Source: Firmicutes bacterium UBA6132 (GTDB lineage Bacteria; Bacillota_A; Clostridia; Tissierellales; Sedimentibacteraceae). From it: DNA of 7,066 nt. This document shows positions 1-6,777 of the stretch, piece by piece; position 1 is the first letter of the stretch, and each line of letters opens with the position of its first letter. The notes beneath the pieces are model-generated. The model had not been told where the DNA came from and ran no database searches. It saw only the letters and a list, made by a program, of their open reading frames with translations. The translations under genes were made by a program, and so were the position numbers. The DNA is taken from positions 5,865-12,930 of the forward strand of contig DIVM01000012.1 in NCBI GenBank assembly GCA_002435835.1. The letters run 5' to 3'.

Positions 1-1312
1 ATGCAGCAATTTCTGTAACAGAAGCTGTAATTTCTTCAACAGATGCCGCCTGTTCAGTAGAACCTTGTGAAAGTGACTGGCTAGAGTCTGAAACTTGCTT
101 TGTACCTGCAGATACCTGTTCTGCTGCTGTATTAATTTCTCCAAGTGTTTCATTGAAAGATTCAATTATTTTATTGGTAGATTCTTTAAGCTCTATAAAA
201 TCCCCATTATAAGATCCAGTTATTTCAACATCAAGATTTCCATTTGCCATTTCTTTAAGAACTTTTGAAGTTTCTTCTATATGTTCATAAACTCCATTAG
301 CTAAATGATTTAATGCATCTTTTATCACAGCCATTTCGCCTTTATAGTTCCCTTTTACAGAAACTTGCAAATTACCTTTTGACATTTCTTTTAATACTTC
401 TTCACATTCATTTAATGGATTTACTATTTCTTCAAGCATTGTATTGATGCAACCTATTATGTCTTTATATCCACCTTGGTGCTTAGAAACGTCTGCTCTT
501 GCATTTAAGTTACCTTCTGCTCCAGCTTTAGCCAACATTTGCACATCTCCTAGCATTCCATATAATGCATCAACCACACCATTAATATTATCCTTAACTT
601 TCACCCAATCCCCATTTTGTTCGTTGGTGATTTTAGTCAATGTTTCACCCTTACTGATTCTGTCAAAATAATCTTCCATGACATCAATATAATGCATATA
701 AGTGTCCATTAAATTATCCAATTCTGATACCATATCATTCCAACCGCCATTAAGTCCTTTTATATCAACTCTCGTGTCTAATTTACCATCAGATACTGAT
801 TGTTTAAGTTTATTTATTTCCAATGACACATATTTTATAGTATCATGTATATTCAACAATGACATTCCCAATACATCCTTGTCTGATTTAGGTTTAATTT
901 CAATGTTAAAATTACCCTGGGATATTTCTTTTGCAACATTTGCTTGTTCTTTAATGTTATTGATTATTTTTTGAAATGCTTTTAAAAGCTCACCTATTTC
1001 ATCATTTGATTCAGAATTAATCTCTACATCGGTATCTCCAATAATCAGCTTATCTGCAGCATCTTTTAAAACTTTTATTTTATCGCTGATGTATTTAGAT
1101 AATCTAACTCCCATAATCAAAGCAATGCTGCAAATAACAATAACCAATATAATAACTGTATTTACTTTGGAACCATACGCTGCGGTATCACCCAAAGCAA
1201 TTTTTTTCATAGAATCAATTGAATATATTCCCATTATTACTGTTAGCAGGCAAAAAAATATATATCCAATTAACATTTTAGTACCTATTTTCAAATCATT
1301 AAAAATTTCCAT
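1..1312 (-). CDS. Methyl-accepting chemotaxis protein with tandem HAMP repeats (3'-truncated by window edge)
   Basis: This is a chemoreceptor that would pass signals through CheW to CheA. The ATG start has GGAGG six bases upstream, and 437 codons are visible before the window ends. Residues 13-33 and 51-70 are two hydrophobic membrane segments, separated by only about 17-20 residues, so there is no room for a normal extracellular sensor domain. Residues about 70-395 form a series of HAMP-like units, each marked by a G-N-L/F-like turn (glycines at 92, 133, 176, 222, 267, 313 and 358). From about residue 390 the methyl-accepting helix begins, with the typical motif GSTEQAASVEEITAS at 417-431; the CheA/CheW-binding tip lies outside the window. 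It is the fourth gene of the tetR-cheA-cheW operon, 21 nt after cheW. The family assignment is secure; the ligand is unknown, and input may come from the membrane, the cytoplasm or a partner protein. Confidence 0.93.
   Translation of the reverse strand, partial: MEIFNDLKIGTKMLIGYIFFCLLTVIMGIYSIDSMKKIALGDTAAYGSKVNTVIILVIVICSIALIMGVRLSKYISDKIKVLKDAADKLIIGDTDVEINSESNDEIGELLKAFQKIINNIKEQANVAKEISQGNFNIEIKPKSDKDVLGMSLLNIHDTIKYVSLEINKLKQSVSDGKLDTRVDIKGLNGGWNDMVSELDNLMDTYMHYIDVMEDYFDRISKGETLTKITNEQNGDWVKVKDNINGVVDALYGMLGDVQMLAKAGAEGNLNARADVSKHQGGYKDIIGCINTMLEEIVNPLNECEEVLKEMSKGNLQVSVKGNYKGEMAVIKDALNHLANGVYEHIEETSKVLKEMANGNLDVEITGSYNGDFIELKESTNKIIESFNETLGEINTAAEQVSAGTKQVSDSSQSLSQGSTEQAASVEEITASVTEIAA
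128..1105 (-). repeat. About seven tandem HAMP-like units encoded within the mcp gene
   Basis: The translated receptor shows a repeating pattern of helix, a turn such as QGNFNIEI, DGKLDTRV, EGNLNARA, KGNLQVSV or NGNLDVEI, then a second helix often preceded by G-G-W/Y or N-G-D-W/F. The turn glycines are spaced 41, 43, 46, 45, 46 and 45 residues apart. This spacing is close to the length of HAMP units in known poly-HAMP proteins. The last two units are the most alike (VLKEMSKGNL against VLKEMANGNL). The unit count is by eye; the first and the fourth (KGETLTKI) are the most divergent. Confidence 0.72.
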
Positions 1313-1333
1313 AAATTACCTCCAATTTTATTA

Positions 1334-1822
1334 TTAAAAAAATTCTTTTATTGTTTCTTTATCATTATCACTGAGCAATTTATTGCAGTCTATTAAAAGC
1401 CTTACGCCTTCTCCAATTTTGCCAATTCCATTTATGTACTTATTTTTTGTATTCATGCTTGTTGAAGGCGGCAGCGCAACCTGATCCTCAGAAATGTTAA
1501 TTACCTCTGATACTCTATCTACTATAAGCCCTACAGTAAGTTCGCCTACGTTCACAACTATGATACAAGTTCTGTCATCATATTCCATCACTGGTTTTTT
1601 AAATCTTAATCTAACATCTATTACAGGAATAATTTTTCCTCTTAAATTTATTATACCTTTGATGTAATCATCAAGTTCAGGAATCTTTGTTATAGTCTGT
1701 ATTCCTATTATCTCTAATACATATTTTATTTCTATACCATATTTTTCTTTGTCAATGGTGAAAATCAAATATTTATCCTTTAGAGTGTTTTCTTCAATTT
1801 CAACTTCACTCACTTCATTCAA
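1334..1822 (-). CDS. cheW: Chemotaxis coupling protein CheW
   Basis: This 162-residue cytoplasmic adaptor links chemoreceptors to the histidine kinase CheA. Length and layout match the CheW family: LIFTIDKEKYGIEI (residues 19-32) opens the SH3-like fold, the hallmark NLRGKIIPVIDVR lies at 59-71, and VGLIVDRVSEV lies at 97-107. The arginine at 61 sits in the conserved NLRG turn used for receptor and kinase contact. The start is TTG, chosen because AAAGGAGG lies 8 nt upstream; the nearest ATG is out of frame and stops after two codons, and the in-frame GTG at 1813 is too far from the ribosome binding site. The gene lies 25 nt after cheA and 21 nt before mcp, so all are probably co-transcribed and made in proportion for array assembly. 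A CheV-type receiver is absent. Confidence 0.96.
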   Translation of the reverse strand: MNEVSEVEIEENTLKDKYLIFTIDKEKYGIEIKYVLEIIGIQTITKIPELDDYIKGIINLRGKIIPVIDVRLRFKKPVMEYDDRTCIIVVNVGELTVGLIVDRVSEVINISEDQVALPPSTSMNTKNKYINGIGKIGEGVRLLIDCNKLLSDNDKETIKEFF

Positions 1823-1830
1823 ATCTATTT

Positions 1831-1838
1831 CCTCCTTT
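1831..1838 (-). promoter_or_regulatory. Shine-Dalgarno that fixes the TTG start of cheW
   Basis: AAAGGAGG on the minus strand is a near-perfect anti-16S match, placed 8 nt before TTG at 1822. It supports the TTG start over the out-of-frame ATG at 1818, which would read only two codons before TGA. Confidence 0.85.
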
Positions 1839-1847
1839 ACTTGTTAA

Positions 1848-3863
1848 TTAATTTATCAATGCTGAAATATCAAGAATTAAGCTAATATTACCATTTCCAA
1901 GCAATGTACAACCAGCTATAACTTTTGACTTTTTAATATATTTTGGAAGAGATTTTACAACTACTTGCTGCTGTCCTAATAATTTGTCCGCAAGCAAACA
2001 AATGCTCTTTCCTTCATTTTCAACCATTATTATTATGCCATCAAACATATTTTTAACCTTTGTCTGTTCGTTAAACACTTTATAAAGACTGATCAGCGGA
2101 AAACATTCGCCCCTTACCATAACCATTTCATTTCCATCTGGATCAACTATTAAATCATTCTCCCTTAATTTAAAAGACCTCTTTATGCATATAGTAGGAA
2201 TAGTATAGCATGTATCTCCTAGTTGAATCAGCATCCCATCAATAATAGCCAGTGTTAAAGGAATTTTGATAATAATTATAGTCCCTTTCCCTTCTATGCT
2301 GTTTATAGATACTGATCCTCTAATCTTATCAATATTTTTACACACTACATCCATACCTACGCCTCTTCCCGAATATTCTGTAACAATATCATTTGTTGAA
2401 AACCCGGGTAAAAGTACAAATGAATATATGTCCTTATCATTTAACTCTTCTAATTTTTTATCTGTAAGTCCATTTTCAAAAGCTTTATTATAAATTTTTA
2501 TTTTATCAAGACCTTTTCCATCATCTTTTACTATAATAAAAACATCTCCCCCTTCATTTTTAGCTTCTAAAGTTATGGTTCCTTTGTTATCTTTGCCTTT
2601 TGCTAATCTTTCCTCAGTATTTTCAATGCCATGGTCCATTGAATTTCTGATGAGATGCATTAACGGGTCTGAAATACTTTCTATAATATTTTTATCAACT
2701 TCAGTATCTTCCCCAATTAGTTTAAGTTCCACATCTTTTGAAAGCTTTTTGCTCATATCTCTCACAATTCTGTTCATTTTTAAGAAAACAGGGGCTATAG
2801 GTACCATTCTTACATCCATAACTATATCTTGAAGGTCATTAATAATTTTTCTAAGCTGCCTTGCAGATTTATTAAAATTTTCAAGTTGAAGCCCTTTCAA
2901 ATCACTATTCCCTGTTACCATAGATTCTGCAACTACCAATTCTCCTACAATATCCATAAGCATGTCCATTTTCTCAACATTAACGCTGAGTACATTAGAC
3001 GCTTTGTGATTATGACTAATATTGTCTATGTTTGCCTTTTCATTGCTGTAAGAATTTATTGCATTTACTAAATCACTATCCTTGTGAGGTGATATTTGAA
3101 CACTCTCTATACAGGAAGTTTTATTTATAAATTCTTTTATTTCTTCAATTGATTTATCTGTTTTAAAATATAATGAAAAACCATTATCTGTAATTTCTTT
3201 TGCACTTTCTTCATTGTCTATAATGTCCTCCGGAAAACAAGAGATATCTTTTGCAATTTCGTTCATATTATGAAATACAGTAAATGCCCTGACATTTTCC
3301 ATCTGTGCATCTTTTATAAATTTTACATCGGCTTTATATGAACAAAACTTATCATTGTCTTTTATTTCACCTGTTTCCTTATTAGAACTTATATAAAACT
3401 TTTGGTTTGAATCTTTTTCTTCATTTTTCTCTGATACAATCTGTTTTATTCCTTCATGCTTTCCTTTTAAACTTAGTAACTTGTCCTCTACTCTGTTTAT
3501 TAAGATTTCTGCATCTCCATCCGCTTCCTTCATATTTTGAATTTTGTCAATTTCAGCTATAATAAAATCTTTGCTTTCAAGAACTAAATCCGTTATATCT
3601 GAATAATTAATATTTGATGGTTTAATTTTTCTAATGTAATCAAAAAGATCTTCTATTGAATGTGCTAAAGCAGATATATTATCAAAAAGCATCATTGCTG
3701 AATTACCCTTTAGAGTGTGCATTATTCTAAATATCTCATCCATGTTTGATGTGTAACTATTGTTTTTTTCGCTCTTTAATATTATCTCTTCAAGCTTTTG
3801 TATTAACTCATTTGCTTCGAAAATATACATTTCTATTAATGGATCATTGTTTTCTTGCGACAT
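1848..3863 (-). CDS. cheA: Chemotaxis histidine kinase CheA
   Basis: This 671-residue class II histidine kinase autophosphorylates under receptor control and passes phosphate to CheY/CheB-type receivers. P1 (about 1-130) carries the phospho-acceptor His49 in IMHTLKGNSAM. A charged linker follows. P2 (about 175-260) resembles the CheY-docking domain (VRAFTVFHNMNEI), implying a CheY or CheB partner, although neither is in the window. P3 dimerisation (about 290-365) starts at VNVEKMDMLMDIVGELV. The P4 ATPase shows the N box HLIRNSMDHGIE (403-414), G1 DDGKGLD (447-453) and G2 GRGVGMD (499-505). P5, the CheW-like domain, fills about 535-671. All catalytic motifs are intact. The ATG has GGAGG 7 nt upstream. 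It lies 27 nt after the TetR-family gene and 25 nt before cheW, with no terminator between, so it should be transcribed from the tetR promoter. Confidence 0.97.
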   Translation of the reverse strand: MSQENNDPLIEMYIFEANELIQKLEEIILKSEKNNSYTSNMDEIFRIMHTLKGNSAMMLFDNISALAHSIEDLFDYIRKIKPSNINYSDITDLVLESKDFIIAEIDKIQNMKEADGDAEILINRVEDKLLSLKGKHEGIKQIVSEKNEEKDSNQKFYISSNKETGEIKDNDKFCSYKADVKFIKDAQMENVRAFTVFHNMNEIAKDISCFPEDIIDNEESAKEITDNGFSLYFKTDKSIEEIKEFINKTSCIESVQISPHKDSDLVNAINSYSNEKANIDNISHNHKASNVLSVNVEKMDMLMDIVGELVVAESMVTGNSDLKGLQLENFNKSARQLRKIINDLQDIVMDVRMVPIAPVFLKMNRIVRDMSKKLSKDVELKLIGEDTEVDKNIIESISDPLMHLIRNSMDHGIENTEERLAKGKDNKGTITLEAKNEGGDVFIIVKDDGKGLDKIKIYNKAFENGLTDKKLEELNDKDIYSFVLLPGFSTNDIVTEYSGRGVGMDVVCKNIDKIRGSVSINSIEGKGTIIIIKIPLTLAIIDGMLIQLGDTCYTIPTICIKRSFKLRENDLIVDPDGNEMVMVRGECFPLISLYKVFNEQTKVKNMFDGIIIMVENEGKSICLLADKLLGQQQVVVKSLPKYIKKSKVIAGCTLLGNGNISLILDISALIN

Positions 3864-3890
3864 ATTTCAACCTCCGGCTCATTAATACTT

Positions 3891-4484
3891 TTACTCAGAC
3901 AACATTGCACTTCTAAGAATCAAATTAATCATATCTAATGCTTTCCTTTTTAGTGAAAATTTGTGTTTTTCAATTCTCCATTTAAAAATTAAATGTTGAA
4001 AAGAACCCATGATTATGTCTGCAAGGTCTTCACTAATTACACTATCATTAAATTCCATCGACTTTTTCCCATTTTCAATAATAGATATTAAAAAATCAGA
4101 TCTTTTATTAATTAACAAAAGAATTTCATTTTCTATATCATGATCATATATTAAGCTTTCAAAAGAACAAAAAACTGCTGTAATTTCAGGGTAATTTTCA
4201 TAATACTCCGAGAATGAATTTATAAAAAAAAGAATTGCATGCTTTGCATTAAGCTCATTTTTATTTATAGTATTAATAATATTTATATCAAAATGTGAAT
4301 AATATTTTATAACTTCAATAATAATATCATTTTTACTTTTAAAGTGCCTATAAAGGGCTCCTTCTGTTACATTTTCTTTTTTAGCCAATTCACGAATAGA
4401 TAAACCATCAATGCCTAATTTATCTATGAGGTCAATAGCACTTAATATAATTTGTTCTTCCCTTGTAAAATAACTTTTTTTCAT
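3891..4484 (-). CDS. TetR/AcrR-family transcriptional regulator
   Basis: This is a ligand-responsive DNA-binding repressor, 197 residues from the chosen start. The N-terminal TetR helix-turn-helix is clear: GIDGLSIRELAKKENVTEGA followed by LYRHFKSKNDII. The C-terminal half is helical and unlike any specific subfamily I recognise, so the inducer is unknown. The frame can be extended upstream to a GTG at 4517, but that codon lies only about 10 nt past the -10 box, close to the expected transcript 5' end and with no ribosome binding site. The ATG at 4484 has AAAGG with 6 nt spacing and is preferred. It is the first gene of a transcription unit that continues into cheA, cheW and mcp. Autoregulation through the inverted repeat just upstream would place the whole chemosensory array under this protein; that is inference from layout. 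Confidence 0.92.
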   Translation of the reverse strand: MKKSYFTREEQIILSAIDLIDKLGIDGLSIRELAKKENVTEGALYRHFKSKNDIIIEVIKYYSHFDINIINTINKNELNAKHAILFFINSFSEYYENYPEITAVFCSFESLIYDHDIENEILLLINKRSDFLISIIENGKKSMEFNDSVISEDLADIIMGSFQHLIFKWRIEKHKFSLKRKALDMINLILRSAMLSE

Positions 4485-4489
4485 ATAGC

Positions 4490-4495
4490 ACCTTT
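4490..4495 (-). promoter_or_regulatory. Ribosome binding site supporting the shorter tetR start
   Basis: AAAGGT on the minus strand lies just ahead of ATG at 4484 (AAAGG with a 6 nt spacer). With the promoter position, it argues against the in-frame GTG at 4517. Confidence 0.7.
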
Positions 4496-4500
4496 CTTTT

Positions 4501-4526
4501 CGTATGTAAACACTCACTTACTTTCG
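4501..4526 (-). promoter_or_regulatory. Candidate TetR-type operator (26-bp imperfect inverted repeat)
   Basis: On the minus strand the arms are CGAAAGTAA and TTACATACG, separated by GTGAGTGT. Seven of nine arm positions are complementary, and the inner GTAA/TTAC is perfect. The repeat directly abuts the -10 box and covers the expected transcription start, a classic place for repression by steric block. TetR-family genes commonly regulate themselves from such sites. No second copy was noticed in the window. Confidence 0.6.
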
Positions 4527-4555
4527 AGTATAATCATTTTTTATTTTTTTGTCAA
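4527..4555 (-). promoter_or_regulatory. Strong sigma-A-type promoter of the tetR-cheA-cheW-mcp operon
   Basis: On the minus strand the -35 box TTGACA (4550-4555) is a perfect consensus, the spacer is exactly 17 bp, and the -10 box is TATACT (4527-4532). The DNA upstream is very A/T-rich and could act as an UP element. No other convincing promoter is seen before cheA, cheW or mcp. A promoter this close to consensus probably needs repression, fitting the operator next to it. No sigma-D (motility) consensus was seen here. Confidence 0.82.
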
Positions 4556-4595
4556 TAACAATTGTCGAATTTTATCATTTTAAGTAAAATTTTGC

Positions 4596-4630
4596 AAAAA
4601 AATCAGTATAGCAATTACTGACTATACTGA
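4596..4630 (-). terminator. Intrinsic terminator of the hybrid kinase gene, overlapping its stop codon
   Basis: On the minus strand a perfect 9-bp stem, TCAGTATAG paired with CTATACTGA, encloses a 10-nt loop and is followed by seven T residues. The upstream arm is the last two sense codons (Ser, Val) plus the TAG stop. The stem has only three G-C pairs, so it may leak. It separates the kinase gene from the tetR promoter about 40 bp downstream. There is no T run on the other strand, so it acts in one direction. Confidence 0.8.
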
Positions 4631-6637
4631 CCTATTTATTCTATTATACTCTTCTTCAATTATTCCTGTTTGTTCTATTAATACTACGATATCTTTTCTT
4701 CTTGTTGCTAATTCTGCTCTAAACGAAGCTCTTTTCAAAATTACAGACTTAACACATATTGAATACTCTTTTATAGCATGCAATGAATTTTCACAATTTT
4801 TAAAATCCTCTTTTTTTATTAAATCTTTTAATTTATTAATCTCTGTATTTATTTTTTCAATGCATGCTTTTTCATCTTCAAGAATATTGCTTGTTTCATT
4901 TATGTTTAGATAATAACTTGCATCATGATATAAAATATTATTTTCTTTTGATACAGATTTCTCAATACATTTATATAGCATCTCCATTATTACTGGTTTA
5001 GGTAAATAATCATCCATTCCGAGATTTAAGAATTTTTCTCTGTCCCCTTTAAGAGCGTAAGCAGTTAGTGCTATTATCGGTATATGTTCTCCCGTCTTCT
5101 TCTCATTTTTTCTTATTATTCTTGTCGCCTCTACGCCGTCCATAATTGGCATTTGTATATCCATTAATATTGCATCAAATCTTTCATTATTTAGAATTTC
5201 TAATGCTTCTTTGCCATCACCTGCAACTTTAACTTTATAATTCATTTGACTGCACATTCTATTTAAAACTTTTTGATTTGCTTCATTGTCCTCTACAATA
5301 AGAATTTTCCTTGAAATACTCGCAATGTTGTTATCATAAAAATCTTTTTTATCAATTTCTTTTGGACTTTCTGCATTATTGAATTTATCAATATTAATAG
5401 TCAAGGAAAATGTACTGCCTTTACCTTTAATGCTTTCAACATAAATTTCACCATTCATTAATTCTGCAAGCTTTTTTGAAATAATAAGGCCTAAACCTGT
5501 TCCACCATATTTTCTCGTGTAGGTACCGTCAACCTGACTAAAGCTTATAAAAAGCTTATCCATATCCTGTGAAGAGATTCCTATTCCTGTATCTTCCACA
5601 GCAAATCTTAAAAGGTCTTTGTCTTTATTTTCATTTAATTTTTCAACTTTTAAGCAAACACTTCCTTTGTTTGTAAATTTAATTGCATTGCTGATTAAAT
5701 TATTTAATATTTGTTGTATTCTTCCATAATCCCCTATATATACTCCATTTAAGCCTGGTTTTATATTGTAAAAAAGTTCTATACCTTTATCACTTGCATG
5801 AACTATATTTGTTTTTACTACTTTTTCTATTAAGTCTTTTAAATTAAACTCTGCCATTTTAAGCGTTATTTTTTTAGCTTCAATTTTAGAAAAATCAAGT
5901 ATGTTATTTATCACTTCTATCAAAGAATTTGAGCATTCTTTTGCAATCATTAAATTTTCCCTCTGGTCTTCAGTAAGCTTTGTAATCAGAGTCAAGTTTA
6001 ACATGCCGTCTATACCATTTAACGGTGTTCTAATTTCATGGCTCATATTTGCTAAGAAAGCACTTTTTGCAATATTTTCAGCTTGTGCTTGTTCTTTTTC
6101 TTTTCTTAATTCATTTCTTAAAGTTTTTATTTTTGTTATATCTCTAAATAATAATACCAATCCTATTGAATTATTATTTTGTTCATCTACAATATTAGAT
6201 ACTGTTCCAGAAATAGAAACCTCTTTTCCTGTTTTAGTAACTAAAATAGTATCTTCTTCTAATTCAACAGACGATTTTTCATTTTTTATCTCACAAAATA
6301 AGCTTTTTATAGTATCTTTATTTTTACAATTAATTAGATTAAAAACTTCACTTAGATTCATTCCTACTGCACTTTTCTTATCCCATTCTGTAAGAATTTC
6401 TGCTGATTTATTAATTGCAGTTATTTTACCTTCATTATCAGTAGTTATTAAACCATCACCAATACTTTCAATGGTTAATTCAAGACTTACTTTTGCAAGT
6501 TTTAATTCTTCAATCAGCTTATCCTTTTCATTACTTTCTTTTCCTTCTACTATTTCATTATCTATTATTTTTTTTAACTTATTTATATCTTTCTCATTTT
6601 GATTTAATAATACATTCGAATTATTTTTCAAAACCAA
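4622..6637 (-). CDS. Hybrid sensor histidine kinase (PAS-HisKA-HATPase-REC-Hpt-like)
   Basis: This 671-residue phosphorelay kinase has no membrane segment or signal peptide and is probably cytoplasmic. A short charged helix (about 15-50) leads into a PAS domain (about 51-170). HisKA has His200 in FLANMSHEIRTPLNG. The ATPase has the N box around N313/N317, G1 DTGIGI (349-354), LFISFSQVD (362-370) and G2 GGTGLGL (378-384). The receiver has E449/D450, phospho-acceptor D493 in LMDIQMPIMDG, T525 and K547. The tail (about 590-671) resembles a degenerate Hpt domain, with His620 in HAIKE where HxLKG is usual, followed by RAELATRRKD. All catalytic residues up to D493 are present. The start is TTG at 6637, with AGGAG 5 nt upstream; TTG at 6631 is possible. 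It has its own terminator and probably its own promoter. No partner output regulator is adjacent, so its target is unknown. Confidence 0.94.
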   Translation of the reverse strand: MVLKNNSNVLLNQNEKDINKLKKIIDNEIVEGKESNEKDKLIEELKLAKVSLELTIESIGDGLITTDNEGKITAINKSAEILTEWDKKSAVGMNLSEVFNLINCKNKDTIKSLFCEIKNEKSSVELEEDTILVTKTGKEVSISGTVSNIVDEQNNNSIGLVLLFRDITKIKTLRNELRKEKEQAQAENIAKSAFLANMSHEIRTPLNGIDGMLNLTLITKLTEDQRENLMIAKECSNSLIEVINNILDFSKIEAKKITLKMAEFNLKDLIEKVVKTNIVHASDKGIELFYNIKPGLNGVYIGDYGRIQQILNNLISNAIKFTNKGSVCLKVEKLNENKDKDLLRFAVEDTGIGISSQDMDKLFISFSQVDGTYTRKYGGTGLGLIISKKLAELMNGEIYVESIKGKGSTFSLTINIDKFNNAESPKEIDKKDFYDNNIASISRKILIVEDNEANQKVLNRMCSQMNYKVKVAGDGKEALEILNNERFDAILMDIQMPIMDGVEATRIIRKNEKKTGEHIPIIALTAYALKGDREKFLNLGMDDYLPKPVIMEMLYKCIEKSVSKENNILYHDASYYLNINETSNILEDEKACIEKINTEINKLKDLIKKEDFKNCENSLHAIKEYSICVKSVILKRASFRAELATRRKDIVVLIEQTGIIEEEYNRINRSV

Positions 6638-6647
6638 TTCATCTCCT
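6635..6647 (-). promoter_or_regulatory. Ribosome binding site and TTG start of the hybrid kinase
   Basis: AGGAG (6643-6647) precedes TTG at 6637 by 5 nt and a second in-frame TTG at 6631 by 11 nt. The ATG at 6642 is out of frame and one base from AGGAG, encoding only Met-Asn-Trp-Phe before TGA. No in-frame ATG occurs before residue 93, inside the PAS domain, so a TTG start is needed. Confidence 0.65.
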
Positions 6648-6685
6648 ATAATTAATTCAATTAATATAATTTATGCATTTATAAT

Positions 6686-6698
6686 TTACATAATGTAA
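6686..6698. repeat. 13-bp palindrome upstream of the hybrid kinase
   Basis: TTACATAATGTAA is a perfect inverted repeat of 6-bp arms around one central base. It lies about 50 bp before the TTG start, in the predicted 5' leader. It could be a protein-binding site or a small hairpin; in DNA this A/T-rich, chance is also possible. Confidence 0.4.
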
Positions 6699-6761
6699 CC
6701 TCTTAAAAGCAAATAATGAAGTTATCACTACTTTTTAAGGATTAACCCTATAAAAGGCAAA
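6696..6761 (-). repeat. Imperfect direct repeat in the hybrid kinase leader
   Basis: On the minus strand TTTGCCTTTTATAGGGTTA (6743-6761) and TTTGCTTTTAAGAGGTTA (6696-6713) match at 15 positions, with three mismatches and one gap, and start about 48 bp apart. They lie between the predicted promoter and the gene. The segment between contains CCTTAAAAAG, which could pair with either copy, so alternative hairpins are conceivable. Function is unknown. Confidence 0.35.
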
Positions 6762-6777
6762 GACACATGTTATGAAA

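Noticed and set aside
444..1337. Three plus-strand reading frames opposite mcp
   Set aside because: The minus-strand frame encodes a recognisable chemoreceptor throughout; the plus frames are its shadows and have no motifs.
2266..3071. Three plus-strand reading frames opposite cheA
   Set aside because: They are antisense to conserved CheA domains and show no protein-like features.
4485..4517. Upstream GTG start adding 11 residues to the TetR protein
   Set aside because: The GTG lies about 10 nt beyond the -10 box, at or next to the transcript start, within the candidate operator and without a ribosome binding site.
5901..6602. A 233-codon plus-strand reading frame opposite the hybrid kinase
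   Set aside because: It is antisense to conserved PAS and HisKA codons, its product is low-complexity Ser/Leu/Phe typical of the complement of AT-rich coding DNA, and no ribosome binding site or family match is visible.
1848..6637. CheA and the hybrid kinase both being exactly 671 residues, suggesting duplication
   Set aside because: Domain order and sequence are quite different (P1-P5 CheA against PAS-HisKA-REC), so the equal length is coincidence.
6643..6777. Possible c-di-GMP or other known riboswitch before the kinase
   Set aside because: None of the conserved core sequences that I know (GEMM, purine, T-box or others) could be found; only weak A/T-rich hairpins are present.
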